Source: Pseudomonadota bacterium (GTDB taxonomy: Bacteria; Pseudomonadota; Gammaproteobacteria; Steroidobacterales; Steroidobacteraceae). From it: a stretch of 37,910 bases of DNA. Below, piece after piece: positions 15,771 to 24,184 of the stretch. Position numbers and translations under genes: made by a program. Where the stretch lies: contig JAJXYU010000041.1 of assembly GCA_021780395.1 (NCBI GenBank), forward strand, positions 1 through 37,910, given 5' to 3'. The notes beneath the pieces were generated by a model. That model searched no databases and was not told the origin of the DNA. It saw only the letters and a list, made by a program, of their open reading frames with translations. Within the stretch, counting starts at the first letter, position 1. Each line of letters starts with the position of its first letter.

Positions 15771-16700
15771 GTGGTTTCCAGATCGATCATCCGCGCCGCC
15801 TGCGCGGTTCTGATCTCCTGCGTCTCGTCGAGCGTGGCGGCGGCGGCGATCCTCGGCGGCACGATCCGCTTCCCGGGCAGCGACGACCCGGCCATGACCG
15901 TGTACGTGTATTCGATCGATCCCGCACGATTGCGATCGCTGCCCGTGCGCCACGGCCAGCACGCATTCCAGTTCGCGGTGCCGCCCGGTCGATACGTGGT
16001 GTTTGCCGCACCGAGCGGCGCGGGCGCGCCGGACGTGTACGGCGCTTACACCCACTGCAGCGGCAACTCGCCGCCGATCGACCCCGCGACCTGCGAAGAT
16101 CACAGCCTGCGCACCGTCGTCGTCGATCGTCGCACGCGTCGCCTCGAGGTCGCGGTCGACGATTGGTCGTTGAGCGATGCGGACGCGAACGCGCTCGATC
16201 GGATCCGCGGACTGGCGGCGACGCCCGGACCGCAACCGGAAGGAGCGCCGCGTTTCTCCGAGTACCCGGCCGCGACCGCGATGACCGCTGCAACCCCGGC
16301 CACTGCCCCCGCGGCGGCCCGACTACGGCGCCTCGCACTCAGCCTCGCGGATCGCCGGAAGTTGCGCGACGTTCTGGCGGCGGGACCGAATTTCGCGGGC
16401 GAAGTCACCCTGGACGTGGCGCACTGCGGCGTCCATTGTCTGCGCATACTCCTGCTAGACTGGCGCGGCGGTGGCGTGGTCGAGATACCGGACCTCGCCG
16501 CGATCGACGACGATCTGCCGTGCAGGACGTCGGAGGCGGTGCTGTTCCGACGCGACAGCCGGCTGCTCAGCGTGACCCGAATGCGCGGCCGCGTGATCGC
16601 GACCCAGTATTTCCTCTGGGATCCGACGACCGCTTCGCTGCGCCTGCTCGCGGTGTACCCGCGCAAGCCGAGCGAGTATTGCGCGATCGATCCGCCGTAG
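15771..16700 (+). CDS. Secreted protein of unknown function
   Basis: I do not recognise the family. From the GTG at 15771 the protein has 309 residues; a second in-frame GTG at 15744 is possible. A clear signal peptide covers about 1-26, ending VAAAA. Residues 27-120 look like a beta-sandwich of the carboxypeptidase regulatory type (TVYVYSIDPARL, then FQFAVPPGRYVVFAAPSG). After an Ala/Thr/Pro-rich linker, the C-terminal half (about 190-309) is a second globular part with two close cysteines (HCGVHCLRILLLDWRGGG) and the repeating phrase FLWDPTTASLRLLAVYP. It would act in the periplasm. It precedes the DUF502 gene by 51 bases on the same strand. Confidence 0.72.
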   Translation: MVSRSIIRAACAVLISCVSSSVAAAAILGGTIRFPGSDDPAMTVYVYSIDPARLRSLPVRHGQHAFQFAVPPGRYVVFAAPSGAGAPDVYGAYTHCSGNSPPIDPATCEDHSLRTVVVDRRTRRLEVAVDDWSLSDADANALDRIRGLAATPGPQPEGAPRFSEYPAATAMTAATPATAPAAARLRRLALSLADRRKLRDVLAAGPNFAGEVTLDVAHCGVHCLRILLLDWRGGGVVEIPDLAAIDDDLPCRTSEAVLFRRDSRLLSVTRMRGRVIATQYFLWDPTTASLRLLAVYPRKPSEYCAIDPP

Positions 16701-16751
16701 AGGAACTCGACGGGCCGGTCGGCGCCGGGATGCGAAGAATTCAGAACGACG

Positions 16752-17363
16752 ATGCGAAAGATATTCACATTGACGATGCGCGGACTGGTCACGGTACTGC
16801 CGGTCGCGCTCACGGTATACGTGATCTGGTGGGCGGTTCACTCGCTCGAGTTGATGCTGCGGCACCTGCTGATCGCATTCGACATCGTCAGCCCACGACA
16901 CTACTGGCCGGGGCTCGGGCTGCTCGCAGGCTTCCTGGTGCTGCTGCTGGTCGGCAGCCTCGTCAACGCGTACGCCGGCCGGATCGTGCTCAAGTACTGG
17001 GACGATCTCCTCGCGCGGATCCCGTTCGTGAAGACCCTGTACGGGGGCTTTCGCGACGTCGTGAGCCTGTTGCCGTCCGGTAGCGGCGACCGGCGCGATT
17101 TGCAGCGCGTCGTCGTCGCGCACTTCGGCGAGGTACGCGCAATCGGGTTCGTGACGCGCGAAGACGTACCGGCGGCGCTCGCCGCGCGCGAAGGTGAAGA
17201 CCTGGTGACCGTGTATTTCCCGATGAGCTATGCGTTCGGCGGCTACACGATCTACCTGCCGCGCCGCCTCGTCGAGCCGCTCGACATCTCGGTCGAGGAC
17301 GCGATGCGCCTCGCGATCACCGCGGGTCTGACCGCCGCCGGGTCGCGTCACGGCCCTCCATGA
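16752..17363 (+). CDS. DUF502 family membrane protein
   Basis: The 203-residue protein matches the DUF502 family at its usual length. It has an N-terminal helix with GLVTVLPVALTVYVIWW (about 10-27) and a second helix at about 52-70. The family segment RIPFVKTLYGGFRDV follows, then a soluble C-terminal domain with FVTRED and VYFPMSYAFGGYTIYLPRR. The biochemical role is unknown; plant relatives act in membrane trafficking. Its stop overlaps the next gene by ATGA, so the two are translationally coupled. Confidence 0.92.
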   Translation: MRKIFTLTMRGLVTVLPVALTVYVIWWAVHSLELMLRHLLIAFDIVSPRHYWPGLGLLAGFLVLLLVGSLVNAYAGRIVLKYWDDLLARIPFVKTLYGGFRDVVSLLPSGSGDRRDLQRVVVAHFGEVRAIGFVTREDVPAALAAREGEDLVTVYFPMSYAFGGYTIYLPRRLVEPLDISVEDAMRLAITAGLTAAGSRHGPP

Positions 17364-18421
17364 TTCGGACCGTCGGAGTCATGCGGGAGTCCGTCGCGCG
17401 CCGCCGTCCTCTCGCCCGAACGCTCGCCGGCCTGGCACTCGCCGGCGCGATGTGCCTGCCGGCCGGGCACGCCGGGGCGGCGACGAGGGCGCGGGCGACC
17501 GGCGCGCTGCGGCCGACCCCCTGGCTCGACGCCGCGATCGGCTTGCTCGGCACTCGCGGAGACGCGAACTCGCTCGCGACCGCTGCGCTGATCGGGCGCA
17601 GCGGCGACGGAGCGCTCGCGCTCGCGAACCGCGCGGCGCGGCTCGCGCCGGACGACGCGGCGATCGGGTGGCTGGATCTGCGCGTCTGCGCAGCCACGGC
17701 GGGCTGCGACACCCGCGGCGTCGCCGCCGCGATGCGCTGGCTCGATCCGGACAACGCGGCTGCGTGGCTGCCGACCCTCGATTCGGCGGTCGACACGCAC
17801 GACGACGTGGAGACGGACCGTGTGCTCGTGCACATGGCCCGAGGATCGAGCCTGGATTTTTACTGGAATCCGATCGTCGCGCGGGCGTTCGATGCCTTGC
17901 GTGCGGTCGCCGCGCGCATTCCGGGTCACGCGCTCGATTCCGACGCCGCGGTCCTCGCCGCGGTCGAGCGGGCCGCGGGCCGCTTGATCCTTCCGCCCCT
18001 CACCGCGCTCGAGACGGTGTGTCGCGACTCGCGGCCGGGCAACCCGCAGCGCCCCGCCTGCGAAAAGATCGCTCGGCTGCTGCGCCACGGGGACACGATC
18101 GACGCGCAGTATGCGGGCTACTCGATCGCACGGCGCTTCGCCCGTTACGGGAGCCCGGGGTATCGTGCGCTCGGTGAGGCACGGCGGGTACTCGAGTGGC
18201 GCGTCGCGAACGCCGCGCGCTTCGACGCGCCGCTGCTGCCGTGGTTGCGCAGCGCGCACGCCCGCTGGCGCGTCGAGCAGATGCGCAAGCTCGCACGACA
18301 GGAGGACGTGATCCTCGCGGTGCTGCGCTACCAGGGCCTGCCGATCGATCCACCGCCCCCGCCACCGGCACCGACGCCGCCACCGGCGCCGCCGGAGCCG
18401 TTGCACAAGCGTCCCCCCTGA
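17360..18421 (+). CDS. Secreted protein of unknown function with Pro-rich tail
   Basis: I do not recognise the family. The 353-residue protein starts in the ATGA overlap with the DUF502 gene. A signal peptide ends near residue 40 (AGHAGAA). The mature part is mostly helical, with Ala/Arg-rich helices resembling degenerate tetratricopeptide-type repeats (GDGALALANRAARLAPDDAAIGWLDLR). Four Cys lie in it, two of them close together (CAATAGC). The last 20 residues are almost all Pro and Ala. The next gene starts two bases after its stop. It may act in the periplasm together with its neighbours, but nothing shows how. Confidence 0.75.
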   Translation: MIRTVGVMRESVARRRPLARTLAGLALAGAMCLPAGHAGAATRARATGALRPTPWLDAAIGLLGTRGDANSLATAALIGRSGDGALALANRAARLAPDDAAIGWLDLRVCAATAGCDTRGVAAAMRWLDPDNAAAWLPTLDSAVDTHDDVETDRVLVHMARGSSLDFYWNPIVARAFDALRAVAARIPGHALDSDAAVLAAVERAAGRLILPPLTALETVCRDSRPGNPQRPACEKIARLLRHGDTIDAQYAGYSIARRFARYGSPGYRALGEARRVLEWRVANAARFDAPLLPWLRSAHARWRVEQMRKLARQEDVILAVLRYQGLPIDPPPPPPAPTPPPAPPEPLHKRPP

Positions 18422-18423
18422 CG

Positions 18424-19215
18424 ATGGATGCGGACGCTCCCGGGAGCGCCTCGTTGCTCGCGGACGACGAGCCGACGCCGGTGGAGGTTCGTCGACCGCG
18501 GGGGCGCTCGGCCTTCCTGATCGTATGCGATCACGCCGGCGCACGGATTCCGCGCGCGCTCGGGTCGCTCGGGCTCGCGGCCGCGGATCTCGCGCGGCAC
18601 ATCGCCTGGGACATCGGCGCAGCGGCGGTCGCGCGGCGTCTGTCCGACACCTGGGATGCCTGCGCGGTCCTGCAACGCTACTCCCGGCTGGTGATCGACT
18701 GCAATCGCCCGCCCGGTAGCCCGACGTCGATCGCCACCGAAAGCGAACGGACCCCGGTACCCGGGAACGCCCGGCTCGACGCGGCCGCGCGCGAGCGGCG
18801 CGAACGGTCGATCTTCGCGCCGTACCACGCGCGAATCCGTACGCTCCTCGACGCGCGCGCCGCGACGAACCGCCCGACGGTACTGATCGCGATGCACAGC
18901 TTCACGCCGATCTACCTCGGCGCCGCGCGCCCCTGGCACGTGGGCGTCCTCTATCATCGCGATCCACGGCTCGCTGGGTCGCTGCTCTCGGTGCTGCGTG
19001 CCGACCCGGCGCTGGTCGTCGGCGAGAATCAACCCTATGCGGTCGGCGACGCGACCGACGTCGCGATTCCCGAATACGGCGAGAAGCGCGGCTTGTTGCA
19101 CGTCGAGATCGAGGTACGCCAGGACCTGATCGCGACGCCGAGCGGCCAGCGCGCCTGGGCGAGCCGGCTCGCGGTCGCGTTGAGCGAGGCGCTCGCCCGG
19201 TGCCCGGGGCGCTGA
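18424..19215 (+). CDS. N-formylglutamate amidohydrolase family protein
   Basis: The 263-residue protein matches the FGase fold (PF05013). It has FLIVCDHAGARIPRALGSLGL, which carries the metal-binding Asp-His, HIAWDIGA, then SRLVIDCNRPPGSPTSI, the catalytic region MHSFTPIY, and ENQPYAVGD. The C-terminal HVEIEVRQDLI is also typical. Classical members release glutamate from N-formylglutamate in histidine breakdown; others are relatives of unknown substrate. No hut gene is nearby, so the physiological substrate is open. It is the last gene of a tight cluster, and CCGCT-GCG-AGCGG after the stop could be a weak terminator. Confidence 0.88.
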   Translation: MDADAPGSASLLADDEPTPVEVRRPRGRSAFLIVCDHAGARIPRALGSLGLAAADLARHIAWDIGAAAVARRLSDTWDACAVLQRYSRLVIDCNRPPGSPTSIATESERTPVPGNARLDAAARERRERSIFAPYHARIRTLLDARAATNRPTVLIAMHSFTPIYLGAARPWHVGVLYHRDPRLAGSLLSVLRADPALVVGENQPYAVGDATDVAIPEYGEKRGLLHVEIEVRQDLIATPSGQRAWASRLAVALSEALARCPGR

Positions 19216-19242
19216 ACCACCGGCACCCCGCTGCGAGCGGCG

Positions 19243-19749
19243 TCAGGCAACCGAGCTGCGCGACAGCGCGACGCTCGGCGGCTCCGCCGCGAGCGCGCCG
19301 ACCTCCGCGCCGATGCGCAGGTCGTCGATCGGGCCGAATGCGTGCTTGCGGATCACGCCGTCGCGATCGATCAGCACCAGACTCGGCGTTCCGCGCATCC
19401 GATATCGCTCCATCGTGAGCGGAATCGGTCCGGATTCGCCCGGCGAGTCGATCGCGACGGGAAACTTGAGACGATACTCCTGGATGAACGCCTCGATGAC
19501 CGCCCGCGTGATCGCGGCATGGTGCTCGAAGGTCGCATGCAGTCCGATCACCGCGACGTCCTTCGGTTCGAACGTCTCGTGGATCCGGCGAATCTGGGGA
19601 ACGCCGAACGCGACCGATTGCGGGCACAGAACCTGGAATGCGCCGAGCACGACCACGCGGCCCCGCAGTCCCGACAGCGCGATCGGATGATCGCTGTTGT
19701 ACCAGTGACGCACCGACCACTCGGGCGCGACCTTAGGCGACTCGTCCAT
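19243..19749 (-). CDS. Thioredoxin-fold redoxin (AhpC/TSA-like) with altered CxxC
   Basis: The 168-residue protein has the redoxin layout: GRVVVLGAFQVLCP near 30-43, then a long insertion, and the cis-Pro part RGTPSLVLIDRDGVIRKHAFG. Relatives carry CPGC at the active site; here it reads CPQS, so only the first Cys remains. It may act as a one-Cys peroxidase or have lost disulfide chemistry. I choose the ATG at 19749 (MDESPKVAPEW), with AGGGG about six bases before it; starts at 19773 or 19779 would add 8 or 10 residues. It converges with the amidohydrolase gene. Confidence 0.75.
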   Translation of the reverse strand: MDESPKVAPEWSVRHWYNSDHPIALSGLRGRVVVLGAFQVLCPQSVAFGVPQIRRIHETFEPKDVAVIGLHATFEHHAAITRAVIEAFIQEYRLKFPVAIDSPGESGPIPLTMERYRMRGTPSLVLIDRDGVIRKHAFGPIDDLRIGAEVGALAAEPPSVALSRSSVA

Positions 19750-19850
19750 CCACACCCCTGACGCGGCCCGCATGGCCATCCCGATGCCGATCGATCCTCG
19801 ACCGGTTCCGTGCGCCGGCCGGCCTACTGTTTGCCTCAGCGCGCGGAGAA

Positions 19851-22139
19851 TTACAAGAGGCCGTCGTCGTGGGGCCGTGGCTCGGCGCTCGCCTCGAACA
19901 GCGCGAGCTCGCCGAGCAGATCGCGCAGCGGAACCGCGCGCGCGACCGCGAAGCCCTGGCCGTAATCGACGCCGAGATCCGCGATCCGGCACCGCAAGGC
20001 ATCGCTCTCGACGTGTTCGGCGATCGTGCGCAGACGCATCACCGTCGCGAGCTGCGCGACCGCCTTGATCATCGCGGCCGATCGCGGATCCTCGATCGCA
20101 TCGCGGACGATCGCGCCGTCGATCTTCAGCGCCTCGACCGCGAATTCGCGCAGGATTCCGAGCGTACCGGCGCCGGTGCCGAAATCATCCAGAATGAACC
20201 GACAGCCCGAACCGCGCAGCACGTCGATGCAGCGCCGCGTCGCGTCCGGATGTCGTGCCGCGAGGGCTTCGGAGATCTCGAAACCCAGTGCGCCGCGCGG
20301 CACACGATCGGCGGCGATGCGCTCCTCGACGAAACCGACGAAGGAATCGTCGAGCAAGGACTCCGCGTCGAGGTTCACGGTGAAGCAGGCGCGCTCCTCG
20401 CCGACCCGGCGGGCGTGCGCACCGAGCAGCGCGCAGACTCCCCGCACGACCCAGCGATCGACCGCGCGCATCAGTCCGCAGGCCCGGGCGACCGGCAGCA
20501 CCTTGCGTGCGGTGAGCAGCTCGCCGCGCTCGCCTGGCAATCGCAGCAAGACCTCGAACAACGCCCCCCCATAGTCGCCTCGCAGCGGCAGGATCGGCTG
20601 CGCGATCAGGTGCGGTTCGTCGGTCGCGAGCGCCCGTCCGAGCAGGCGCGCCACCGCGGCGTTCGCGGCGTGCCCGCCGGTCCCGCGCTCCTGGGCCTGG
20701 GCGACGCGATCGCCGCCGAGCGCCTTCGCGCTCTTGCACGCATCCTCGGCCGCGGCGAGCGCGTGGGCGAGCGGCTCGTCGACGTCGGCGACCGGCGCGA
20801 CGCCGATGCTCAGGGTCGGCGACGGCGCCGCGGCGCCGCCGCGCGCGGCGTACGCGGCGCGTACGCGTTCGGCGTTCGCGATCGCCGCGTCGACGTTCGT
20901 GTTCGGCAGCAGCGCGGCGAGTCGGTCGCCGGTCAGCCGGGCGCACAGCGCGTCGGCGGGCAGGGTCGCCTGCAAGCACGCCGCGGCGGCGGCGATCGCC
21001 TCGTCGCCAGCGGACATGCCGAACGCCTCGTTGAGCGCCCGCAGGCGATCGACGTCGAGGTACAGCAGGCTGTGGGCTCCGAGGGGTGCACCGGTCGCGA
21101 ACACCCGACGAGCACCCCGCGCGAACGCGGCCTCCGTCAGCAGGCCGGTTCGCGGATCGTGCGCCGCATCGATCATGCCCGACAAGCGCTTCGCAGCCGC
21201 TTCGATCGCAGCGACCGCGGACGGCGGGAAATCCGCCGCGCTGGGCGGATTGAACAACGCGAGCGCGCCGAGGATCCGACCGGACCGATGCCGGACCGGA
21301 CTCGCGAGGATCTTGTACGGCGCGGCATCGGCCGTCGCCGTCCGGGCGATTCGGTTCACGACGAGGGTCCGCTGCTGCAACCGGACCCACGCGAGCAGAT
21401 GCTGTTCGGCGCGTTGCAATGCGGCCGGTGCGAGCGGCTGGCCGCTCGGCGTGAGGGTGCGCGAGATCCGGCGCTCCGGCACCCAGAGCGCCGCGAGCGT
21501 CGCGCCGCCCCGGTGCATCGTCCGCTCGAGCCAGCGGTCGATCGCATCGCCATCCTGGTTTTCATCGCGTTCGTCGCCTTCGTCGGCATCCCGGGAGTCG
21601 ACGGCCAGCGGCGGCGCCGGGATCGGCGGAGCCCGCCCGTGGGCATCGGCCGCGGCAGCGATCGCCGCATGCGCACGCTCGGCGAGCGCCGTGCGCAGCG
21701 ACAACTCTCCCCGCCAGCAGGCGAGCGCCGGCGCGACCATCGATTGCACGTAAGGGAGCGCGCGCGGTCCGGATGGCGAACCGGTCGGCGCGAGCGCGAG
21801 CATCACGGTCCCGTACCGACCGTGATCGCGGGGCAAGGCGAACGCGTAAAGCGCGACGTCCGCGTTCACGACCCGCATCGCGGCCGGGAACTCGCCGGTG
21901 GTGGTCAGCGCGGCCGCGGTCGCCGCCGCCGCAACCGCCTGCGCGGCCGCCTCGTCCACCGCCCACTCGACCGATGCCCAGAGCTGGCGACCGTCGCCGT
22001 CCTGCACGCACATCGCGCACAGGCTCGGCAGCAGGACTTTCAACAGGCGTGCCCACGCCTCGAAGCCGCCCCAAGCGTCGAATCCTCGCTCGGGAGAGGC
22101 CGACCGTGCGGCGTTGTCCGGGTCCGGCAATTGCATCAC
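19851..22139 (-). CDS. Cyclic-di-GMP signalling protein: GAF-like, degenerate GGDEF and EAL domains
   Basis: The 762-residue soluble protein has an N-terminal sensor region, including a GAF-like part at about 200-320. A GGDEF domain (about 330-490) has the motif reduced to TGDRL, so it is unlikely to make c-di-GMP. The EAL domain (about 505-750) reads FEVLLR for the signature, with the catalytic set otherwise present: Asn in FTVNLDAESLL, Glu in GFEISEAL, the DD pair in LDDFGTG, Lys in ALKIDG, Glu in IAEHVES and Gln in DYGQGF. It is therefore probably a phosphodiesterase, the dead GGDEF perhaps binding GTP. Its level would influence the riboswitch at 6090, though no direct link is visible. Confidence 0.9.
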   Translation of the reverse strand: MMQLPDPDNAARSASPERGFDAWGGFEAWARLLKVLLPSLCAMCVQDGDGRQLWASVEWAVDEAAAQAVAAAATAAALTTTGEFPAAMRVVNADVALYAFALPRDHGRYGTVMLALAPTGSPSGPRALPYVQSMVAPALACWRGELSLRTALAERAHAAIAAAADAHGRAPPIPAPPLAVDSRDADEGDERDENQDGDAIDRWLERTMHRGGATLAALWVPERRISRTLTPSGQPLAPAALQRAEQHLLAWVRLQQRTLVVNRIARTATADAAPYKILASPVRHRSGRILGALALFNPPSAADFPPSAVAAIEAAAKRLSGMIDAAHDPRTGLLTEAAFARGARRVFATGAPLGAHSLLYLDVDRLRALNEAFGMSAGDEAIAAAAACLQATLPADALCARLTGDRLAALLPNTNVDAAIANAERVRAAYAARGGAAAPSPTLSIGVAPVADVDEPLAHALAAAEDACKSAKALGGDRVAQAQERGTGGHAANAAVARLLGRALATDEPHLIAQPILPLRGDYGGALFEVLLRLPGERGELLTARKVLPVARACGLMRAVDRWVVRGVCALLGAHARRVGEERACFTVNLDAESLLDDSFVGFVEERIAADRVPRGALGFEISEALAARHPDATRRCIDVLRGSGCRFILDDFGTGAGTLGILREFAVEALKIDGAIVRDAIEDPRSAAMIKAVAQLATVMRLRTIAEHVESDALRCRIADLGVDYGQGFAVARAVPLRDLLGELALFEASAEPRPHDDGLL

Positions 22140-22232
22140 GTTGGTCGTCCTGACGGGGCCGTGAGCCCGGTGGTCCTCACCGGCACAGTGCGCGGCGGTG
22201 GCGGCGGCGACGTCGATCGCCGTCGCCGATCC

Positions 22233-22655
22233 TCATGCGGTGTCGGTCGCCGGTCGGCGTCGGGCGAGCCGTTCGATCAGCCCGCTTCCACCCGGCCATC
22301 GGGCGATCCACAGGACCGCGTTCCAGAATCGCCGCGCCCGCCGATCATACCGCGCGAGCGGCAGCGCCGCGTAGAGATCCTCGCGCGGCTCGTGCAGGAG
22401 TCCCGCCGCCGCACTCAGCGAGGAGCCCGAAGCGTCCGGTCCGGTACCCCAGCGAACCGCGTCACCCCGCCATTCGATGCGGATCGAGGACGTCACCGCA
22501 AACCCCGCGGCGCCGATCGTCCCGCCGTCCGCGCCGCGGGGATCGAGCAGATACACCTCCCACATTGCCGGTCCGCGACCCCGCAGACGCCACCAGCCGC
22601 CCGGGAGCGGCTCGATCCCCTCGTCGGGCGCGCGCAGGATTCTCGACGTCGACAT
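22233..22655 (-). CDS. Hypothetical protein
   Basis: This 140-residue frame is not one I recognise. It is rich in Arg, Gly and Trp with a plausible folded pattern: paired strands WWRLRGRG and MWEVYLLDPRG, then SIRIEWRGDAVRWG. A C-terminal basic helix contains RFWNAVLWIARW. It may be a small cytoplasmic or membrane-surface protein. GGATGG lies upstream of the ATG at 22655, with an alternative GTG one codon earlier. It lies on the same strand as the c-di-GMP protein, 93 bases before it, and diverges from the DD-carboxypeptidase gene. Support is its codon pattern and its fit between neighbours. Confidence 0.5.
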   Translation of the reverse strand: MSTSRILRAPDEGIEPLPGGWWRLRGRGPAMWEVYLLDPRGADGGTIGAAGFAVTSSIRIEWRGDAVRWGTGPDASGSSLSAAAGLLHEPREDLYAALPLARYDRRARRFWNAVLWIARWPGGSGLIERLARRRPATDTA

Positions 22656-22762
22656 CACGCCATCCGTCCGTTGGTCGGGGCTGGGCGCTCCGATTCCGGG
22701 AATGTATCATTCCCCGGCGCCCGCGAGGCGCTTCCTTCGAACCTTCGAGCGAGCCTCACCCG

Positions 22763-24184
22763 ATGCGCCGTACCCTGTTCCCGTGCCTGTTCGCATGCTC
22801 CATCGTCGCCACGGCATTCGCCGCACCGCGTCTCGCGCCGCCACCGGTCGAACGCGTGATCGAACAGGGACACCTCCCGTACGCCTCGGTGAGTTACCTC
22901 GTCGAGGACGCGGACACGGGCGCCGTGGTGATCGAGCGCAATCCCGGAATACCGCGCGGACCCGGATCGGTGATGAAGACACTGACCACGTTCGCGGCCC
23001 TCGACATGCTCGGACCGCAGTTCAAGTGGCACACGCGCGCGCTGGTCGACGGCCCGATCGTGCACGGCGTCCTGCACGGCAATCTGTACCTGCAAGGGGG
23101 CGGGGATCCGTACCTGACGATCGAGCGCTGGTGGCGTTTCGCGGCCGAACTGCGGGCGACGGGCCTGCGCACGATCGACGGCAACGTGGTGATCGACGAT
23201 CACGAATTCTCGCTGCCCGGGGATAACCCAGCCGCCTTCGACGGCCACCCGAACCGGCCGTACAACGTGATACCGAACGCGCTGATGGTGAATTTCCAAT
23301 CGATCGACTATCGCGTCGCTCCCGATCCCACGGATCACCGGGTCGCGGTCTCGGCCTTGCCGCGGCCGGTGAACCTCGCGATCGAAGACGACATCCGGCT
23401 GGTCGGCGGGCGCTGCGCCGGATACGGCGATCGCATCGGCTACCGGGTCGATTCGCCGCTGCGCGACCGGGTGATCTTCAGCGGCACGATGTCGATGCAT
23501 TGCGGGCCGGAGCTGTTCACGCGGGCCGTGATGCAGGCACCGCAATACGCCTACGGCAGCTTCGTTCAGCTGTGGCGCCAGCTCGGCGGCCGGATCGGCG
23601 GCGGCTACGCGCACGGCGCGGCGCCGCCGCACGCACGCGCGCTGCTGGATTTCGAATCGTTGCCGCTCGCCGAGATCGTGAGGCTCACCAACAAGTTCAG
23701 CAACAACACGATGGCGCGCACGCTCCTGCTGACGCTCGGTGAACGGCGCTTCGGCGCACCGGCGACGCTCGCCAAGGGGATCACCGTGATCGAGGACTGG
23801 GCCCGGGAGCACCGGATACCGCTCGAGGGCACGGTGATCGCGAACGGTTCGGGCCTGTCGCGGCGCACGCGGATCGACGCCGAGACGCTCGCCGCGCTGC
23901 TGCGGGTCGCTTATCACAGCAACTTCGCGCCCGAATACCTGGCGTCCCTCCCGATCGCCGGCGTCGACGGCACGCTCCAGCGACACCTGCAGGAAACCCC
24001 GCCGGGGTCGGTCCGCCTGAAGACCGGCCACATCGACGATGTGAGCGCGGTCGCCGGTTACGTGCGCACGCGCAGCGAACGAACGTTCGTGCTGGTGTCC
24101 CTGGTCAACGACCCGCGGGTCGCGACCGGTGCCGCCGAACGCCTGCATCAGGCGCTCGTCGACTGGATTCTCGCACGCGGGTGA
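22763..24184 (+). CDS. dacB: D-alanyl-D-alanine carboxypeptidase/endopeptidase, PBP4 type
   Basis: The 473-residue periplasmic enzyme trims and opens peptidoglycan cross-links. A signal peptide covers about 1-20 (ending ATAFA). The active-site Ser is Ser69 in SVMK (69-72), the SxN motif is SNN in NKFSNNTMAR, and the third motif is KTG in RLKTGHIDDV. The long insertion between the first two motifs, with LYLQGGGDPYL and VIDDHEF, is typical of the PBP4/DacB family. Its 3' end overlaps the convergent methyltransferase gene by 80 bases. Confidence 0.94.
   Translation: MRRTLFPCLFACSIVATAFAAPRLAPPPVERVIEQGHLPYASVSYLVEDADTGAVVIERNPGIPRGPGSVMKTLTTFAALDMLGPQFKWHTRALVDGPIVHGVLHGNLYLQGGGDPYLTIERWWRFAAELRATGLRTIDGNVVIDDHEFSLPGDNPAAFDGHPNRPYNVIPNALMVNFQSIDYRVAPDPTDHRVAVSALPRPVNLAIEDDIRLVGGRCAGYGDRIGYRVDSPLRDRVIFSGTMSMHCGPELFTRAVMQAPQYAYGSFVQLWRQLGGRIGGGYAHGAAPPHARALLDFESLPLAEIVRLTNKFSNNTMARTLLLTLGERRFGAPATLAKGITVIEDWAREHRIPLEGTVIANGSGLSRRTRIDAETLAALLRVAYHSNFAPEYLASLPIAGVDGTLQRHLQETPPGSVRLKTGHIDDVSAVAGYVRTRSERTFVLVSLVNDPRVATGAAERLHQALVDWILARG

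Noticed and set aside
19229..19241. Terminator CCGCT-GCG-AGCGG between two convergent genes
   Set aside because: A five-bp stem without a T-run is too common in this composition to call separately.
19869..22859. 996-residue open frame antisense to the GGDEF/EAL gene
   Set aside because: It has the same shadow composition and no recognisable domain, and it spans several real gene boundaries.
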